This document shows positions 1 through 12,506 of a DNA stretch of 64,000 bases, piece after piece. Both the position numbers and the translations under genes were made by a program. The DNA comes from Heterohyrax brucei (taxonomy: Eukaryota; Chordata; Mammalia; Hyracoidea; Procaviidae). The stretch covers positions 62,812,201 through 62,876,200 of the forward strand of contig CM053140.1 in assembly GCA_028571685.1 (NCBI GenBank), in the 5' to 3' direction. Position 1 is the first letter of the stretch. Every line of letters begins with the position of its first letter. The notes under the pieces were generated by a model. The model saw only the letters and a program-made list of their open reading frames with translations, was not told the origin of the DNA and did no database searches.

Positions 1-84
1 TGTTTCTGTTAAGACCATAGCCCTCTTTCAGTCATATATTCCTCATTAAATTAAATGAGACTCAAAATAGTGCCTAGAGTCAGA

Positions 85-285
85 CTTTCTCTGCCAGTTT
101 ATTAACTGTAACCTTGGGCAAGGTACCTAGCTTGTCTTTGCCACAGGTTCCTCACTGCAAAGTGGAGATAATAGCATATGAAAAAAGGTTGTTGTGAGGG
201 TCTTCATATGAGATAGCATATAAAATGCCTGGAACCGTGCCTGGCACAAAGTAAGCACTCAAAGAATGTTAATGTGTATGTGGAA
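85..285 (+). repeat. MIR-type SINE fragment
   Basis: Shows the MIR core and tail order: cttgggca, gttcctca, gtggagataat, gttgttgtgagg, and gtgcctggcacaaagtaagc. Confidence 0.75.
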
Positions 286-302
286 ATGCTTTATAAAGTA
301 TC

Positions 303-702
303 TTGTTAGTTGTCTTGGAGTCAGTTCCAACTGGTGGTGACCTCATATGACGGAACAAAGTGTTGCCTAGTCCTGCAACATCTTCGTGATCATCAGTGTA
401 ATGGGTAAGCCTGAGTCCCTAATTGTGGCCACTGTGTATTTTGAGTACCTTTCAACTTAGGGGGCTCATCTTGCAGCACTCTACCTGACAATATTCTGTT
501 GTAATCCACAGGATTTTCCTTGTTTAATCTTCAGAATAAATCAATAGTCTTTTCTTCCTAGTCTGTCTTAGTCTGGAAGGTTCATTGAAACCTTTCTGCC
601 ATGGGTGACCCTCTTGGTGTTTGAAACTCTGGTGGCATAGCTTTCAGCATCATAGTAAGACACAGGCCACCATAATATGACAGACTAACAGATAGGTGAT
701 GA
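303..702 (-). mobile_element. RTE-clade LINE, internally deleted (3' end plus 5' end)
   Basis: On the minus strand, the left part (303-430) matches the RTE 3' end seen at 22276 (cttggagtcagttcc, gtgttgcctagtcctgc). The right part (450-700) resembles the 5' region of the same afrotherian RTE as I recall it. The middle is missing. Confidence 0.6.
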
Positions 703-780
703 TTATGAAGTAGGCAGTATTGATAATTAGAGAAGAGAGTTATTTTTGAAGATGTCCTACATTTCAAGTATGAAAGCATA

Positions 781-1296
781 TGTTGGTGCAGCTATGACAA
801 ATACCCCAAGTGAGTGGCCTTAACAAAGATCAATGTATTCTTTCACAGCCTGGTGGGCTAGAAGTCTAAACTCAGGGTGTCAGCTCCAGGAGAATGCTCT
901 CTCAGTTGGCTATGGAGGAAGGTCCTTGTCATCAGTCTTTTCCTCAACTAGGAGCATCTCTGTGCAGGAGCCCTAGATCCAAAAACATGTGTTTTGTTCC
1001 TGGCACTGCTTTCTTAGTGATACCAGATCCCCCCTCCCCACTTACCTCCCTTGCCTTTTATATCTCTTGAGAGAGAAAATAGAATATGGTGGTGCAAGTA
1101 ACTCTCCAGAGAAACTCCCTTTCTGCTGGATCACAGATGGGACTTGGGTAAGGGAGTTACAATCCCACCCAAATCCTCCTTAACATAAAATTGCAATCAC
1201 AAAATGGAGAGCAGCCCCACAATACTGGTGAATCATAGCCCAGCCAAATTGATAAATACATTTTCGGGAGGGGACATAATTCAATCCACCGAAAAG
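781..1296 (-). mobile_element. Afrotherian LTR, same family as 23457-24127
   Basis: Its reverse complement aligns with the plus-strand element at 23.5-24.1 kb: shared words include gacaaggaccttcctc, the cctggagc block, gacttctagccc and a gttaaggccactcact end. LTR/MaLR-like by structure. It sits in HDAC1 intron 2-3. Confidence 0.6.
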
Positions 1297-1529
1297 TAAA
1301 GGTTGAATTAAAAAAAAGAAAAAGAGTCAGAGAATATTGATATACCTAGGAATTTAACATGTCAAGGACGTTTTCGTGAGGAGGATGTGAGTGATCAGGA
1401 CTATTGATGTGATGATTTATATAAAGGATTTCTATCTATTTCAGTTGTCATCAGTCACCGTTTTGTCTTGAGCTCTTGGAGCAGTTTGGCCCGTGATTAC
1501 ATATTGTACTTAATAATAAGAAGTTAAAA

Positions 1530-1665
1530 TTTTTAAAGTGCTTTACTATTTACAGAGTGATTAAACAATCTCATCTCATCTCACCAGTAAATGAGGAAAT
1601 TGGAGGCTCAAGAGATAGTGACTTGTCCAAACAACAGAGCTTGAGTAGCAGTCTGGGTCTTCTGA
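1530..1665 (-). repeat. MIR-type SINE fragment
   Basis: Reverse MIR order: aagtgctttacta, aatgaggaaattggaggctca, cttgtccaaa. It ends 190 bp before HDAC1 exon 3. Confidence 0.55.
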
Positions 1666-1856
1666 TACCAAATATCCTTTGATAATTTTGTTTTTCTAGA
1701 TTTAAATTTTCTTGAGGCCTAAGTCTACTCAGTTATTTCTTTTTATACTTTATAGCATCTAGCTAAGTGCTAGGCAGAAGATACGTATTGAAAACAGATT
1801 GACTGAAGACTGGCAGTAGCAAGAGTAACATACCTTTTCTCCCCTCTGCCCTTCAG

Positions 1857-1974
1857 CGCCCTCACAAAGCCAACGCTGAGGAGATGACCAAATATCACAG
1901 TGATGACTACATTAAATTCCTGCGCTCCATTCGTCCAGACAACATGTCTGAGTACAGTAAGCAAATGCAAAGAT
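1857..1974 (+). CDS. HDAC1: HDAC1 exon 3 (codons 55-94)
   Basis: Opens at [12 protein letters not shown] after a cttcag acceptor and closes one base into the F94 codon before gtaagt. Encodes the DDYIKFL segment of the deacetylase fold. Confidence 0.96.
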
Positions 1975-4900
1975 GTAAGTCCATTCTGCTGCTTCCCTAT
2001 TCTGAAGTCCCCATTCAGATCTGTGCTCTATCAGAGGCCCACCCTGCCTTCTCTTGTACTTCCCTTTTAGCTGACACCTGATTTCTTCTACCTCTCATAG
2101 GTATCACAGCAATTCTTCTGTTCTGTAGTCTGGTTTTCTTTGTTTCCTGATTGTAATGAACAGGGGTTAGATTTTTTCCATATAGGTTCACAAGGTATTC
2201 CAAGAATACTGTAATTATTGTCATGGAAAAAGCACTGACCTGGGAAGCAGAAAGAGGAGACATACATCCCAGCTCTGACTCCTACTGATCAAGCAGGTCA
2301 CTTACCCTCAGAATTTTCTTTTGTGAGTATTGAGCATTTAGAATCCACTCAAGACAGACTTGACATGATGAAATCTTTGGGGATGAGGTGACCCATCCCC
2401 CACCCCTGGGACTGAAACTCAAGAACAGGTCCTATCTCAGAAGCCACACTCAGGTTGTGGAAACTTGGGAGATTATTTTAACTCTGGAAAAATTTTTGGT
2501 CACATTTCGGAACAAGTTTTCATATTTCACTTCTCCCCTGTATTATTTTAGAAATAACTCTTAGCATGTGAGGCCTTGTGTGTAAAACATCTGTAACAGC
2601 ATTGTCTGGAGGAGGTTTTGATTAGTTTTCTGACCACTTAACTTGAAATCAGGAAAGCTGTGGCACTTGTTTATTGATACTGGTCACAGGTTTGATTCTT
2701 AAGACAAAGTTGTTTATTACAATAACTGTATAGTTCTAGCAGTGACAGAACAATGGAGACCTTCCTTAAAGTTACTATGTTTTTTTTAAGTTTCTTCGCT
2801 ACCAAAACTCCAGGAGCTGCTGTCCTCTCTGGTGAGATGGTTTCTATCTGAACTGGCAGTCTTTTTTTCCTTCCATGTTGTGGGCACATTCATTCTTCTA
2901 CTCTAGATCCCTTTAGGGCTTCCATATCTGTTTAAGCCAGAAATCACACTCAGCCCTCAGCAGAGAGGGCTTTTGTGAGAGAAGCAGCTTAGTAGTGCAG
3001 CAAGAAAATGGGCTTTGCTGTCTTGGTTTAAATTCCCCAGCTGTGCCATTTAGCTGTGTAATATTAAGTAAGTGTCCTAGCTTCTCTGAGCCTTGACTTC
3101 TTTAAAAGGAAGACAGCAGTACTGATTTCACAGGGAGTCTAGGAGGCTTATTCAGATAATGCATTATACAAAGCATCTATCCTCAGTGAACAGTAACTTT
3201 TGTTATGATGACTTGTTATTTTTGTTATTTACAAATCTGTCAAGACAGACATAGTGTTAGGCTCTCAGAAGGAGTATGCTGGTTTGCTCCAGCTTTCCTG
3301 AATCCATTATACTAACGTTAAACTTTAAAAAGTCAGATCTGAAATTTTCTTCTACTGGAGATAGGGATAGAAAGGATTGAGTTCTCTAAGGCCTTCAAGG
3401 CACTTGACTAGTTTGATTTGTGGAGGTATGGAGAGAGCTTGCAAGGCTGTTAGATATCACCTAATACAGTGCTTTATAACTTTTAGGGTAATCTGCAGAA
3501 ATGGTAATGTTAAAGTAGGAGTTTTGTTTGTTTTTTTTTTTACTATTCACTGTCACCCAAATTAGGAAGCTATACCTGTGATAAGATTTAAGACTAAGAC
3601 TAAGGCTCTTGGCTGGAATTTAGTAAATTCTTTGTGGTCACTTTTGAGAATTGTGGTAAGCATTTAATTAGTGAAAATGGGAATATGAATAAATTCAGTA
3701 TTTTAGGTAGATAATCTGTCAAAACATGAGGCTCAGGATGGAAACGTGATAGTAGAAATTTATAGGGGTCAAAGTTTGAGAGATTCTCCGTTTATAGATG
3801 TATAAAGGGAGATTCAGGGAGATAAAGTGACTTTGCCAGATCACACAGCAAAGTGGAGGTAGGATGGAAACTGGCATTCTAGACTCCTAATTGAGGGCAC
3901 TGTAATTTATAAAAATACTGAATTACTAAATATTGTAGATATATGTAAGTATAAAAAAGAATATAATAAACATCTGTGTACTCACTACCCAGCCTAAGAA
4001 AATATTAACCAGTACCCATGAAGCTTTTCTGGGAAGCCCTCCTTGATCACATAAACCCCCTTGTTTTTTCCTGCCTCTTCCCATTACCACTGCCACCAAG
4101 GGGAGCTCTGTCCTGAAGTAAGTGGCTCAGCCCATGCATTTTCTTGTGCATTATGCATTTTACTGCCTTCTTTACCCCTCCTTCTCCGTGTCTCATTTTA
4201 TTTTGCTCCCCTTCAGTGGAAAACCATTCTAAGAATGAACAAAGTATTTAGAGAGGAGAAACCCACAGAAAAGTCTCTCTAGCCTCACAGATTAGCACAG
4301 CTAAAGGTCTGCTCTCCCATTTCCCCCATTTTCTGTTTCTAACCATGGTAGCTTGTTGTGCTGAGAAAAAATGGTGTTTATGTGGGCCACATAATTGCTT
4401 GGGTCCTGAAGGAAAAAACTTTTTTCTCATGTCTGAAACACCTATTCCTTCCCACGGGGGCTCCTCATCCCAAATGTTTGTTCAGTCAAACCTTGGAAAC
4501 CCAGGCATGCCAAACCCCCGGAAGGATGAAGCAGCTAGAAGGGAAGATCAGTTGCCAGTCGATAAATAGCCTGGCCCCAGGGACCAAAGTTCTTATTGAC
4601 ACAGCCTCCCAGTGTTTACCCCGGAAGTCAGGGAGAGAACTACCCACTGCTTGTTCTCTTAGGTAGACCACACTTCTTGGAGTACCTGCCTTAGCAGGGC
4701 ACCCTCCAAGTGTAGGACAATGCCAGAGTTTGTAGCTCTGGAGGTTAAGGCAAAGCTTGGGCTTCAGTTGTATCTCAGACAGTTAACCACCACTCTCCAA
4801 GCTGGGCTGTCCTGTACCCTACGTACCTTGCTCTGTTTGGGGAAGCTCTGTTACAACTGCAGGTGTAAGGGGAAGACATAGGCAAGAGAGTGAGGATCAA

Positions 4901-7900
4901 GCCCTACCCTGCCTCTGACTTCCTGTGTATCGCTGATGTCTTAGAACTGTCCTTTTCTGTGAGACCTGGAGCCATAAGGTTCCTCTCTTTGCTCTGTGAG
5001 TTACAGCCTCCAGGTGTGCCTCCCTTCCCTTCATTTTATTTGCATTATTGTTTGCATGTGTTTCCTCATTAGGTACTAGTTTATACTTTTACCCCTTTAG
5101 GCTTGAAATAACTGGACTCCAGTTGTCTCTTGTGGGTATTTTAGAAACAGCATTCTAGCACTATCAAAAGTTCACCTCTGAGCCTGATTCCCCATTTATA
5201 AAATGGGACCAAAGAAAGTTGTGTGAGGATAAATGAGACCAGACATTTAAAGCCTATAACACCGTGCCTGCACGTTTTAAGTGTTCAGTGAGTGATAGCT
5301 GTGTAGATCGTTCACTTCCTTGTTGGTCAGCTGGAGAGAGGTCTAGGAACAAATTCAGCCTGAAAGAAGCAGCTAAATTTTTGTCCTTCGAAGAATTTAT
5401 TAACATTTTCCAGGTACTTGCTAAATGTTTACTCGTGTAAGATTTCTGTTAATATTTGTAACAATTGGATGTGGCACATATCGTTATTTCTTGTGGCCTA
5501 AACCTCAAAGAAGTTAAATGACTTGATGGAATTACATAGCTAGTGAGTACTAGAGTCTGGACTAGAACCCAAGCTTTCTGAATCCAAATCCTGTGTTTTT
5601 CCATCAGCCTGTGACTTTCTACGGGATATCTAAAGGAAATTGTGGAGACTAATCTATCACTTCTTTATCTTCCAAGTCAACGTTGGAGAGGACTGTCCAG
5701 TATTTGATGGCCTCTTTGAGTTCTGTCAGTTGTCTACTGGTGGCTCTGTGGGTAAGGAATACACATCCTCTCCCTGCTGTCATGTAGGACTGATCTGTGA
5801 CCATGTAGAATGGCACTGCATATGTTTATCTTAGGCCTCTAAAATGTCCTGATTTAGTCCAGCCCGGGCTCAGTCTCTTCATGGTACCGAGTGTCCTTGG
5901 CTGTCCTCCCTTTTGTATAGAAGGATCCCTGAAGACCTCAGGGGGTTGTTGAGATGAATGTACATGAAAGTGATTTACGAGTTCCAAAATGCCATAAAAA
6001 TGAGAAGTGTTATCACTTCTGTCTTACAAAAGAGTGGTAATTACCTTTAGGAGTTGGAAATACTCCTCCACATATCTCCCACTTCCATTAGCAACTCCTG
6101 AGTTATTGCTTATTACACTAAATCCTGTCTTAACAAATATTTACCTAAATCATTGTATCTCTCACCCCAGTATAACCTTGGAAAACAAAGAAGTGCAAAG
6201 TCAAAAAAGATCAATAGCACCCATAATCACACTGTGAATAACTGCTGTTACCATACTGGTGTTTATGCATCCAGTCTTTTTTCTATGTATGTGTATTGGG
6301 GCCTAACATACGTATAATATCTCTATTTTGCAAAAATGTGTTACATTTTATATATAGTTTTGTGTACATTTTTTACTTAGTAAACCATTAAAATTTCTAA
6401 TGTCCTTTGATAGCATGCTTTCTAATGGCTTCATGCATGATTATGTCACTTTAAACTTTAATTCAGTTGCTGTTAATCAGTCAGCTGTTGTTGGATTAAG
6501 ATCCCTGGGTGGTGCACGTGGTTTGCATGTGACTACCAAACCAAGGGTTGGCAGTTCCAGCCCACACAGGGTGCCATGGAAAAGAGGCCTGCGATATGTT
6601 TCTATAAAGATTACAGCCCCAAAGCCTGTGAAGCTCAGTTCATGAGTTGGGATTAACTGAAGAGCAACAGGTTTTTATTGGGTGATCTGGTTTGTTATAT
6701 GTTCTCACTGCTGTTAAAGTTGCACTGCCACAAATGCACCTGCACACCTGGGTGTGTACTTCTCTTGCACACTTCTCAGACCTGCTTATACTTTGAGCCA
6801 GCTGTACCTTTGGTATCTTTTCAAAATTTGTTAGCCCTGAACCACCTGTAAGAAATACATTTATAAATGCTATCCAGGATACACACATACACAGTTTATC
6901 TGAAGCCAGTTTCACAAAAGAACAGTTACTGTTACTCTGATATTTTTATTCTAGTCAGTGTCATTTAAAAATATAATGCTAATGATAAAACCCACTAAAT
7001 CAATGCTAAGGCTACTAAGGAGTTACCATCCTCAGTTTGAAAAACAGTTTTTTAAGATTAACCAGTATCATGTATACTTCCTGTTGGAATAGGGTGGAGG
7101 GAATGGGCTGCTTATGAATTGAACAAAACATCTGTCAGAGAGGCAGGTCCTACCTCTCCCTGGGTTCACTGAGCTTCTTCGATGTTGGAGTGAGTAGCTC
7201 GGTAACAGGCTTATGTTCTCTCTTCCTACACCCAGCAAGTGCTGTGAAACTTAATAAGCAGCAGACGGACATCGCTGTGAATTGGGCAGGGGGCCTGCAC
7301 CATGCAAAGAAGTCCGAGGCATCTGGCTTCTGTTACGTCAACGATATCGTCTTGGCCATCCTGGAACTGCTCAAGTATGCCTGCCTGGCCTTGTCTTTTG
7401 GAGGAGCACCCTAGGCCAGGTTCCCAATTCCCTCTCCCCTGGGCTTGCCTCCCTAGAATGCTTTTCCTAGCAGTATGCTGGCTAGGATGTGTTTGAGTGT
7501 CTCTGGCCGTCCTCTCCTTGACGGGGTCTTGGTTTGATCTGAGCCCACGGCAAGATCAAGGGCAGGCACTGCTCAGATCCTGCCTCAAGTGTCCCTGTGT
7601 GGCTGGAGTTGACCCTGGCTGTAGAGTAGGAAGATCGGACTTTGGTCGGCTTGGTCAGGCCTCTGGAGACACCCGGCCGCTCTTCCACCTTCCTTCAGCC
7701 AGTTTCCACGTCTCTGGTGCTTAGAGATACCTGAGGGAGGCAGCCAGCCTGGTAAGCTGGGACCTGGCGCCCTTGGCGCGTCCCATCCCCAAAGAGCGCC
7801 CCAGACCCTTGACCCCCTTCTGATCCTAGGTATCACCAGAGGGTGCTGTATATTGACATTGATATTCACCATGGTGATGGCGTGGAAGAGGCCTTCTATA

Positions 7901-10900
7901 CCACAGACCGGGTCATGACTGTGTCCTTTCATAAGTATGGAGAGTACTTCCCAGGAACAGGGGACTTACGGGTGAGAACTCCCTTCAGGGACCAACCAGC
8001 TCACCCTCAGCTGCGAGCTCTAACTCTCCTATCTTGTATCACCAAAAAACCACTTCCTGCCTCTTTTGCTTCAGAAAACTATACCCCAGCCTGAGGCACC
8101 TGCACTAGCTATGGCATCTTTCCTTTCCGTACTCTGGGGGAAGGGAGTGATGGTACATAAAGGGTGGGAGAGTGAGGGCGATCCTCTCACTCACTGGCCA
8201 CAGCTGGATTACTCTGTTCAGCTGTCCAGTAAGGGGAGTTTGGGGATAGAAACATTGAGTTATCTCCAGTGGCTAGGAACTAGGACCTTTATGGATCATA
8301 TGAAGTGTTCTTAACATTTTTAGGTTACTTTCCCCTTGGACCATGACTGAAAGCTACAGACTGACTCTGGAAAAGTACACAGAATTTCCTGTATGTTAGT
8401 GAAGGGTTCATAGCCACATCATCTTAACCAGAGTCCATCCATGGTCCTGAGGATAAGAATCTTTGGAAGCTAAGTTATTTAACCTGTTCCATCTGCTTCC
8501 ATTAGCATGAATACAGTGAAACCAGCCATTTTACAGTATTAATAGCCCTTGGACGAAAAAGTAGTACTGACTCAGTTTGCTGTGGTAGGCATGAGAATAA
8601 CTGAACATTTATAAAGTTGAGGTAAATTGGAAGAGGTCTTCTCTCTCTGCTTCCCCTCCACCGTTCCCTAGAGAGGAGAGAAGGAGGGTAAAGGGGTAAG
8701 CAGAAAGCTCTCTGGTGAGGAAAGGATTGTTGGAGTGGGGGTTATTTCTGTCACCAGACAGCTCTAACCCAATCCAAAGGTATAAATCATGTGCTGTGGG
8801 GTGCAGTACTTAGTACCTGGCCCATAAACTGATCTCACCCTGTTGATAACAGGCTCAGTGGTGTATCCAGAGATGTGACAAGAACTAGACTTGCAAGTGA
8901 GGGAGTGGTGCTGACCAAGGGACCCCTGCTCTGTCCCAGTCCACCTCATGGGTCACGCTTGCCTTTCTTAGAATCACTGCCTCTTTCTTCAGCTTTCCAG
9001 TCCCTGTCCTTGAACTTCTTCCCAGCTTCATCTTTCAGTTTTACTTCAATGTCCTTCTTGATTAGGATATTGGCGCTGGCAAAGGCAAGTATTACGCTGT
9101 TAACTACCCGCTCCGAGATGGCATTGATGATGAGTCCTATGAGGCCATTTTCAGGCCGGTAAGTGACTAGTCCATCGCTTGGGGTGCAAACAGGGAGGTG
9201 GTCTCCAGGAGGAGTAGCAAAGGATAACCATCATACCTAGAGGTCACTGTACTATAGAGGCTGGTTGAAATGAGGTGCATTTGAGCCCTGGGATGCATGC
9301 CATTTGGTCAATTAGGGGAACAGAATTTTGACCCCAAATATTATTGGTCCGTGCTTTCCATGAGCCAGGCACTCTGCTAGATACAGTAACATCTAATATA
9401 TCTTTGCCCTTGGAGACCTCACAGTCCATGGATTGCAGTGGGGCGGGGTTCATACCTAGCGGTGTGTGGTCAGTATTCCTTTTGAAGGATAAATAAGATC
9501 TGTAAGAGACACATTGCCACCTGATGTGGGGACAGTGTTGTCAGGGATGGTTTAACAGAGTGGTGGGTGACATGTGAGCTGAACTTTGAAAAACAAAAGA
9601 GTTACCCATGTAAAGGAGGTGAGGGCTGGGGGGTGGCATTCAGCAGAGAGCGCAGCATAGAGTATTAACCTGATGCGATCAGGTGGTCATTCAGCAGATA
9701 CGAAGTGCCTGCTGTGTGTCCAGTAGTAAGAGTGATGGAGAAGCCTAAGTTACAATCTGTTTCCTCACTGAAATTAGAGGATCTGGTTGTGAGAATAAGA
9801 CATACACGAGTGATGTGCTTCTTTACATTGTATGGCTCAAAATCTCTTGGACCAGATGAGTAGATCAGACACAGCTAAGGGTATGGAAGGCTTCTGAGAG
9901 GAAGAGGCACTGAAGCTTGGATGGTGAAAGAAGGGAAACATTTAGGGAGGTGACAAGGCCATTCTAGGTTCTGAGTTATTAGAGCTAGAATGATCTTAGA
10001 GATCCTTTCACACTGGGAAACTGAAATGAAGACTGGTTATCGCGAACCTCAGCTTGGTACTCCTTTTTCTCTGTCACCCAGTGCGAGGGAAAATGGAAAG
10101 GTAGGAGTGGAACAGAAAGGTAAAAGGAAGAGAAGCAAGCTTTGTACCTTTTCCACCCGTATACCTCTCATGGCTTTTCTTGAGGCTGGTAGTGACCAGG
10201 ATGTGTCCTTTCAGGTCATATCCAAAGTAATGGAGATGTTCCAGCCTAGTGCAGTGGTCTTACAGTGTGGCTCTGACTCCCTTTCTGGGGATCGATTGGG
10301 TTGTTTCAACCTGACCATCAAAGGTGAGACCAAGTAGCACAGGGATGGGTGGGCAAGGTCATGCTGGGTTCCCCTTTAACCCTGCACCCTTTCTCTCACC
10401 AAAGGGCATGCCAAGTGTGTGGAATTTGTGAGGAATTTCAACCTTCCGATGCTGATGCTGGGAGGCGGTGGCTACACCATTCGTAATGTCGCCAGGTGCT
10501 GGACATATGAAACAGCTGTGGCCCTGAGCACAGATATTCCCAATGGTAATAGCTCCAAGGGCAGGGTGGGCTGGGCAGAGCTCCAGCTAATGTGCCCTCA
10601 AGCTTTACAACCCCCTCCCTATTGCTCAGATGTCTTTTTCTGATATTAAGCCATTTATCCTCCTGGCTTGACTCTTAGAATTGACAGACCAGAGCCATCA
10701 GTTCCTGCCTAGTTGTTATTAACTTTGTCGGCAGCCCCTGCTTCGGGTATAACTGGAGTAGGGAGTGACAGGAGCATTCACAGTGAGGATGCTTCAACAG
10801 TTCTCAACTTGGGGCTAGAGCTTTCTCCTCATAGTTGTGATATCTCCTCTATGTTACTGGCACAGACTCAGGAGAATGGCATTGGAAGGATTACAGCACT

Positions 10901-12506
10901 ACACTTATCCTGTCTCAGAGGCAGTCTTGGGCAGATAGGTCCATAGAAACCTACAGGTGATTTGCTCACGTCCCATGGAAACCTCACCTGGTCTGACTCT
11001 CTTGTTCCCTGCCCCGATCAGAGCTTCCATACAACGACTACTTTGAATACTTCGGACCAGATTTCAAACTTCACATCAGTCCTTCCAACATGACCAATCA
11101 GAACACTAATGAGTACTTGGAGAAGATCAAGTGAGTGCACTCCCTGATTGAACATTCTCTCCTTGATTGAACATTACTGGTGCTGGTTTGGCCGACTGGA
11201 GGCCAGCCACCCTCTCTCCTGTTTGCCACAGACAGAGACTGTTTGAAAACCTGAGAATGTTGCCCCATGCACCTGGAGTCCAAATGCAGGCAATTCCTGA
11301 GGATGCCATCCCAGAGGAGAGTGGTGATGATGATGAAGAGGACCCTGACAAACGTATCTCCAGTAAGACCAGATCTGGGGCCTGTACCTTCCCACTTAAT
11401 AGGCAGTTCTGACTTCCCTTTACCCTTCTTGGTTCCTTATTGCCAAGTTTCTTGTGTCCAGCACCATTAGAAACAGGTTAGGAAGCCTTGGCCACAGACT
11501 CTGACATAAAGAATCTTCTGCTGTCTTACTCATACCCTTCCACTGTCTCCCAGTCTGTTCCTCTGACAAACGAATTGCTTGTGAAGAAGAATTCTCTGAC
11601 TCTGATGAGGAAGGAGAGGGTGGACGCAAGAACTCTTCCAACTTCAAAAAAGCCAAGAGAGTTAAAACAGAGGATGAGAAAGAGAAAGACCCAGAAGAGA
11701 AGAAAGGTGGGTTGTATAGGGCCCTGGAGGATGAATCTATGTGGGACACTGGGAGGGGGGAGCTGACTCAGGCCCTGCCAGCTCCTTGGGCCTTTCAGTA
11801 GCTCCTAGAAATGGCAAGGCCCACAAAAGAATGAAACTTGACTCATCTGCACTGACTGAGCCCTTCTAGGCTCCAGGGCCAGGGACTGGCAGGCTTGGGC
11901 TTTCCTGATCAGGAGCATGGCTCTCATGTACCACTGAAGCCCTTTCCCAGGGGGCTGCCTCCACCCACTGGGTTCAAGCTCTGGCAGGCTGGAAAACCGG
12001 TCCAACCTGTTTGTTCTCAGCAGGACTCACTGGGAGGGCCTGGGATGTGCTTTTTCTCTTTTGTGTCCTGGAGACTTGTTGGGGAGAGGCTTTTAGATAA
12101 GACTCCGTAGCTCTTTCCAAAGGGGCTGCCCTTGGCTATTTTCCTGCACTCTTGTGTTCTAGAAGTCACCGAAGAAGAAAAAACCAAGGAGGAGAAGCCA
12201 GAAGCCAAAGGGTGAGGAAGGAGCAGCCCACCATCTCCCTGGCATTGGAGCACCAGCCCCTTCATCCCACTGCTCTGAGAGGTGCAGGGACAGCTGGTCC
12301 AGTTTAAAAAGGCTTCTTTCACAGACCAGTCTGTCTCTCCCTGTAGCTCTGTGCAAATCGGGGAAGCCCCTCAGCCCCCAGCAATCACCTGGGCAGCCTT
12401 GGTGCTATGAGTGTCTGTGCCTTTGCCTCCAGGCTACTAAGGCAGGTTATCTCATGCCAGTCTTTGCTCTCTCCACAGGGCCAAGGAGGAGGTCAAGTTG
12501 GCCTGA
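1857..12506 (+). CDS. HDAC1: HDAC1, histone deacetylase 1 (exons 3-14; N-terminus off window)
   Basis: Class I zinc-dependent lysine deacetylase, the nuclear catalytic subunit of Sin3, NuRD and CoREST complexes. Twelve GT-AG exons join in phase: 1857-1974, 5677-5751, 7236-7374, 7830-7971, 9066-9158, 10215-10323, 10405-10545, 11022-11130, 11232-11362, 11554-11706, 12163-12211, 12479-12506. They give 428 residues, codons 55-482 by human numbering, so total length equals the human 482. Visible active-site residues are H140/H141 (GGLHHAKK), D176/H178 (DIDIHHGDG), D264 (CGSDSLSGD) and Y303 (GGGGYTIRN). The acidic and lysine-rich tail keeps the CK2-type serines ([11 protein letters not shown]). Exons 1-2 (codons 1-54) and the promoter lie left of the window. 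Substitutions against human recalled from memory include K242R, M245I, K289R, S290N, D321S, E323D and V475A; none touches the catalytic site. HDAC2 is excluded by the tail sequence. Confidence 0.97.
2985..3215 (+). repeat. MIR-type SINE fragment
   Basis: MIR-like order in HDAC1 intron 3: ccagctgtgccatttagctgtg, gcttctctgagcc, cagggagtctaggag and catctatcctcagtg, with substantial divergence. Confidence 0.55.
5395..5615 (-). repeat. MIR-type SINE fragment
   Basis: Reverse MIR order with catagctagtgagta and actagaacccaagc. It ends about 60 bp upstream of HDAC1 exon 4. Confidence 0.6.
5677..5751 (+). CDS. HDAC1: HDAC1 exon 4 (codons 94-119)
   Basis: Encodes [15 protein letters not shown] and STGGSV. 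Acceptor ccaag, donor gtaagg, entry phase 1 and exit phase 1. Confidence 0.96.
6500..6680 (+). repeat. AfroSINE-type SINE
   Basis: tRNA-related head (atccctgggtggtgc, ccaagggttggcagttc) and RTE-like tail (catgagttgggattaactg) ending in T-rich sequence. HDAC1 intron 4. Confidence 0.75.
7236..7374 (+). CDS. HDAC1: HDAC1 exon 5 (codons 119-165), catalytic histidines
   Basis: Carries H140 and H141 in [14 protein letters not shown], the charge-relay histidines of class I HDACs. The donor splits K165 (ctcaa followed by gtatgc). Confidence 0.97.
7830..7971 (+). CDS. HDAC1: HDAC1 exon 6 (codons 165-212), zinc ligands
   Basis: Contains [18 protein letters not shown] with zinc ligands D176 and H178, ending GTGDLR before gtgaga. 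Confidence 0.97.
9066..9158 (+). CDS. HDAC1: HDAC1 exon 7 (codons 213-243)
   Basis: Encodes [19 protein letters not shown] to AIFRPV. The codon for residue 242 is agg (Arg), where human has Lys as I recall it. Donor gtaagt. Confidence 0.96.
10215..10323 (+). CDS. HDAC1: HDAC1 exon 8 (codons 244-280), third zinc ligand
   Basis: Contains D264 in [16 protein letters not shown]. Residue 245 reads Ile (ata) where I recall Met in human. Donor gtgaga splits G280. Confidence 0.96.
10405..10545 (+). CDS. HDAC1: HDAC1 exon 9 (codons 280-327), catalytic tyrosine
   Basis: Holds Y303 in [23 protein letters not shown] and ALSTDIPN differ from the human FVKSFNLP and ALDTEIPN that I recall. Confidence 0.96.
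11022..11130 (+). CDS. HDAC1: HDAC1 exon 10 (codons 327-363)
   Basis: Encodes [20 protein letters not shown] and the [15 protein letters not shown] end of the catalytic domain. Donor gtgagt splits K363. Confidence 0.96.
11232..11362 (+). CDS. HDAC1: HDAC1 exon 11 (codons 363-407)
   Basis: Encodes [19 protein letters not shown] and the acidic stretch [16 protein letters not shown]. Donor gtaaga. Confidence 0.96.
11554..11706 (+). CDS. HDAC1: HDAC1 exon 12 (codons 407-458), phosphorylated tail
   Basis: Encodes [19 protein letters not shown] with CK2-type serines, then the [15 protein letters not shown] basic/acidic tail. Donor gtgggt. Confidence 0.96.
12163..12211 (+). CDS. HDAC1: HDAC1 exon 13 (codons 458-474)
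   Basis: A 49-nt exon encoding [16 protein letters not shown]. The ctag acceptor and gtgagg donor fit the phases of both neighbours. Confidence 0.95.
12479..12506 (+). CDS. HDAC1: HDAC1 exon 14, C-terminal codons and stop
   Basis: Encodes GAKEEVKLA followed by tga at 12504-12506. Residue 475 is Ala where I recall Val in human. The 3' UTR follows to about 13105. Confidence 0.96.

Noticed and set aside
8066..8314. 82-codon plus-strand frame in HDAC1 intron 6
   Set aside because: Intronic, between verified exons 6 and 7, with no family match.
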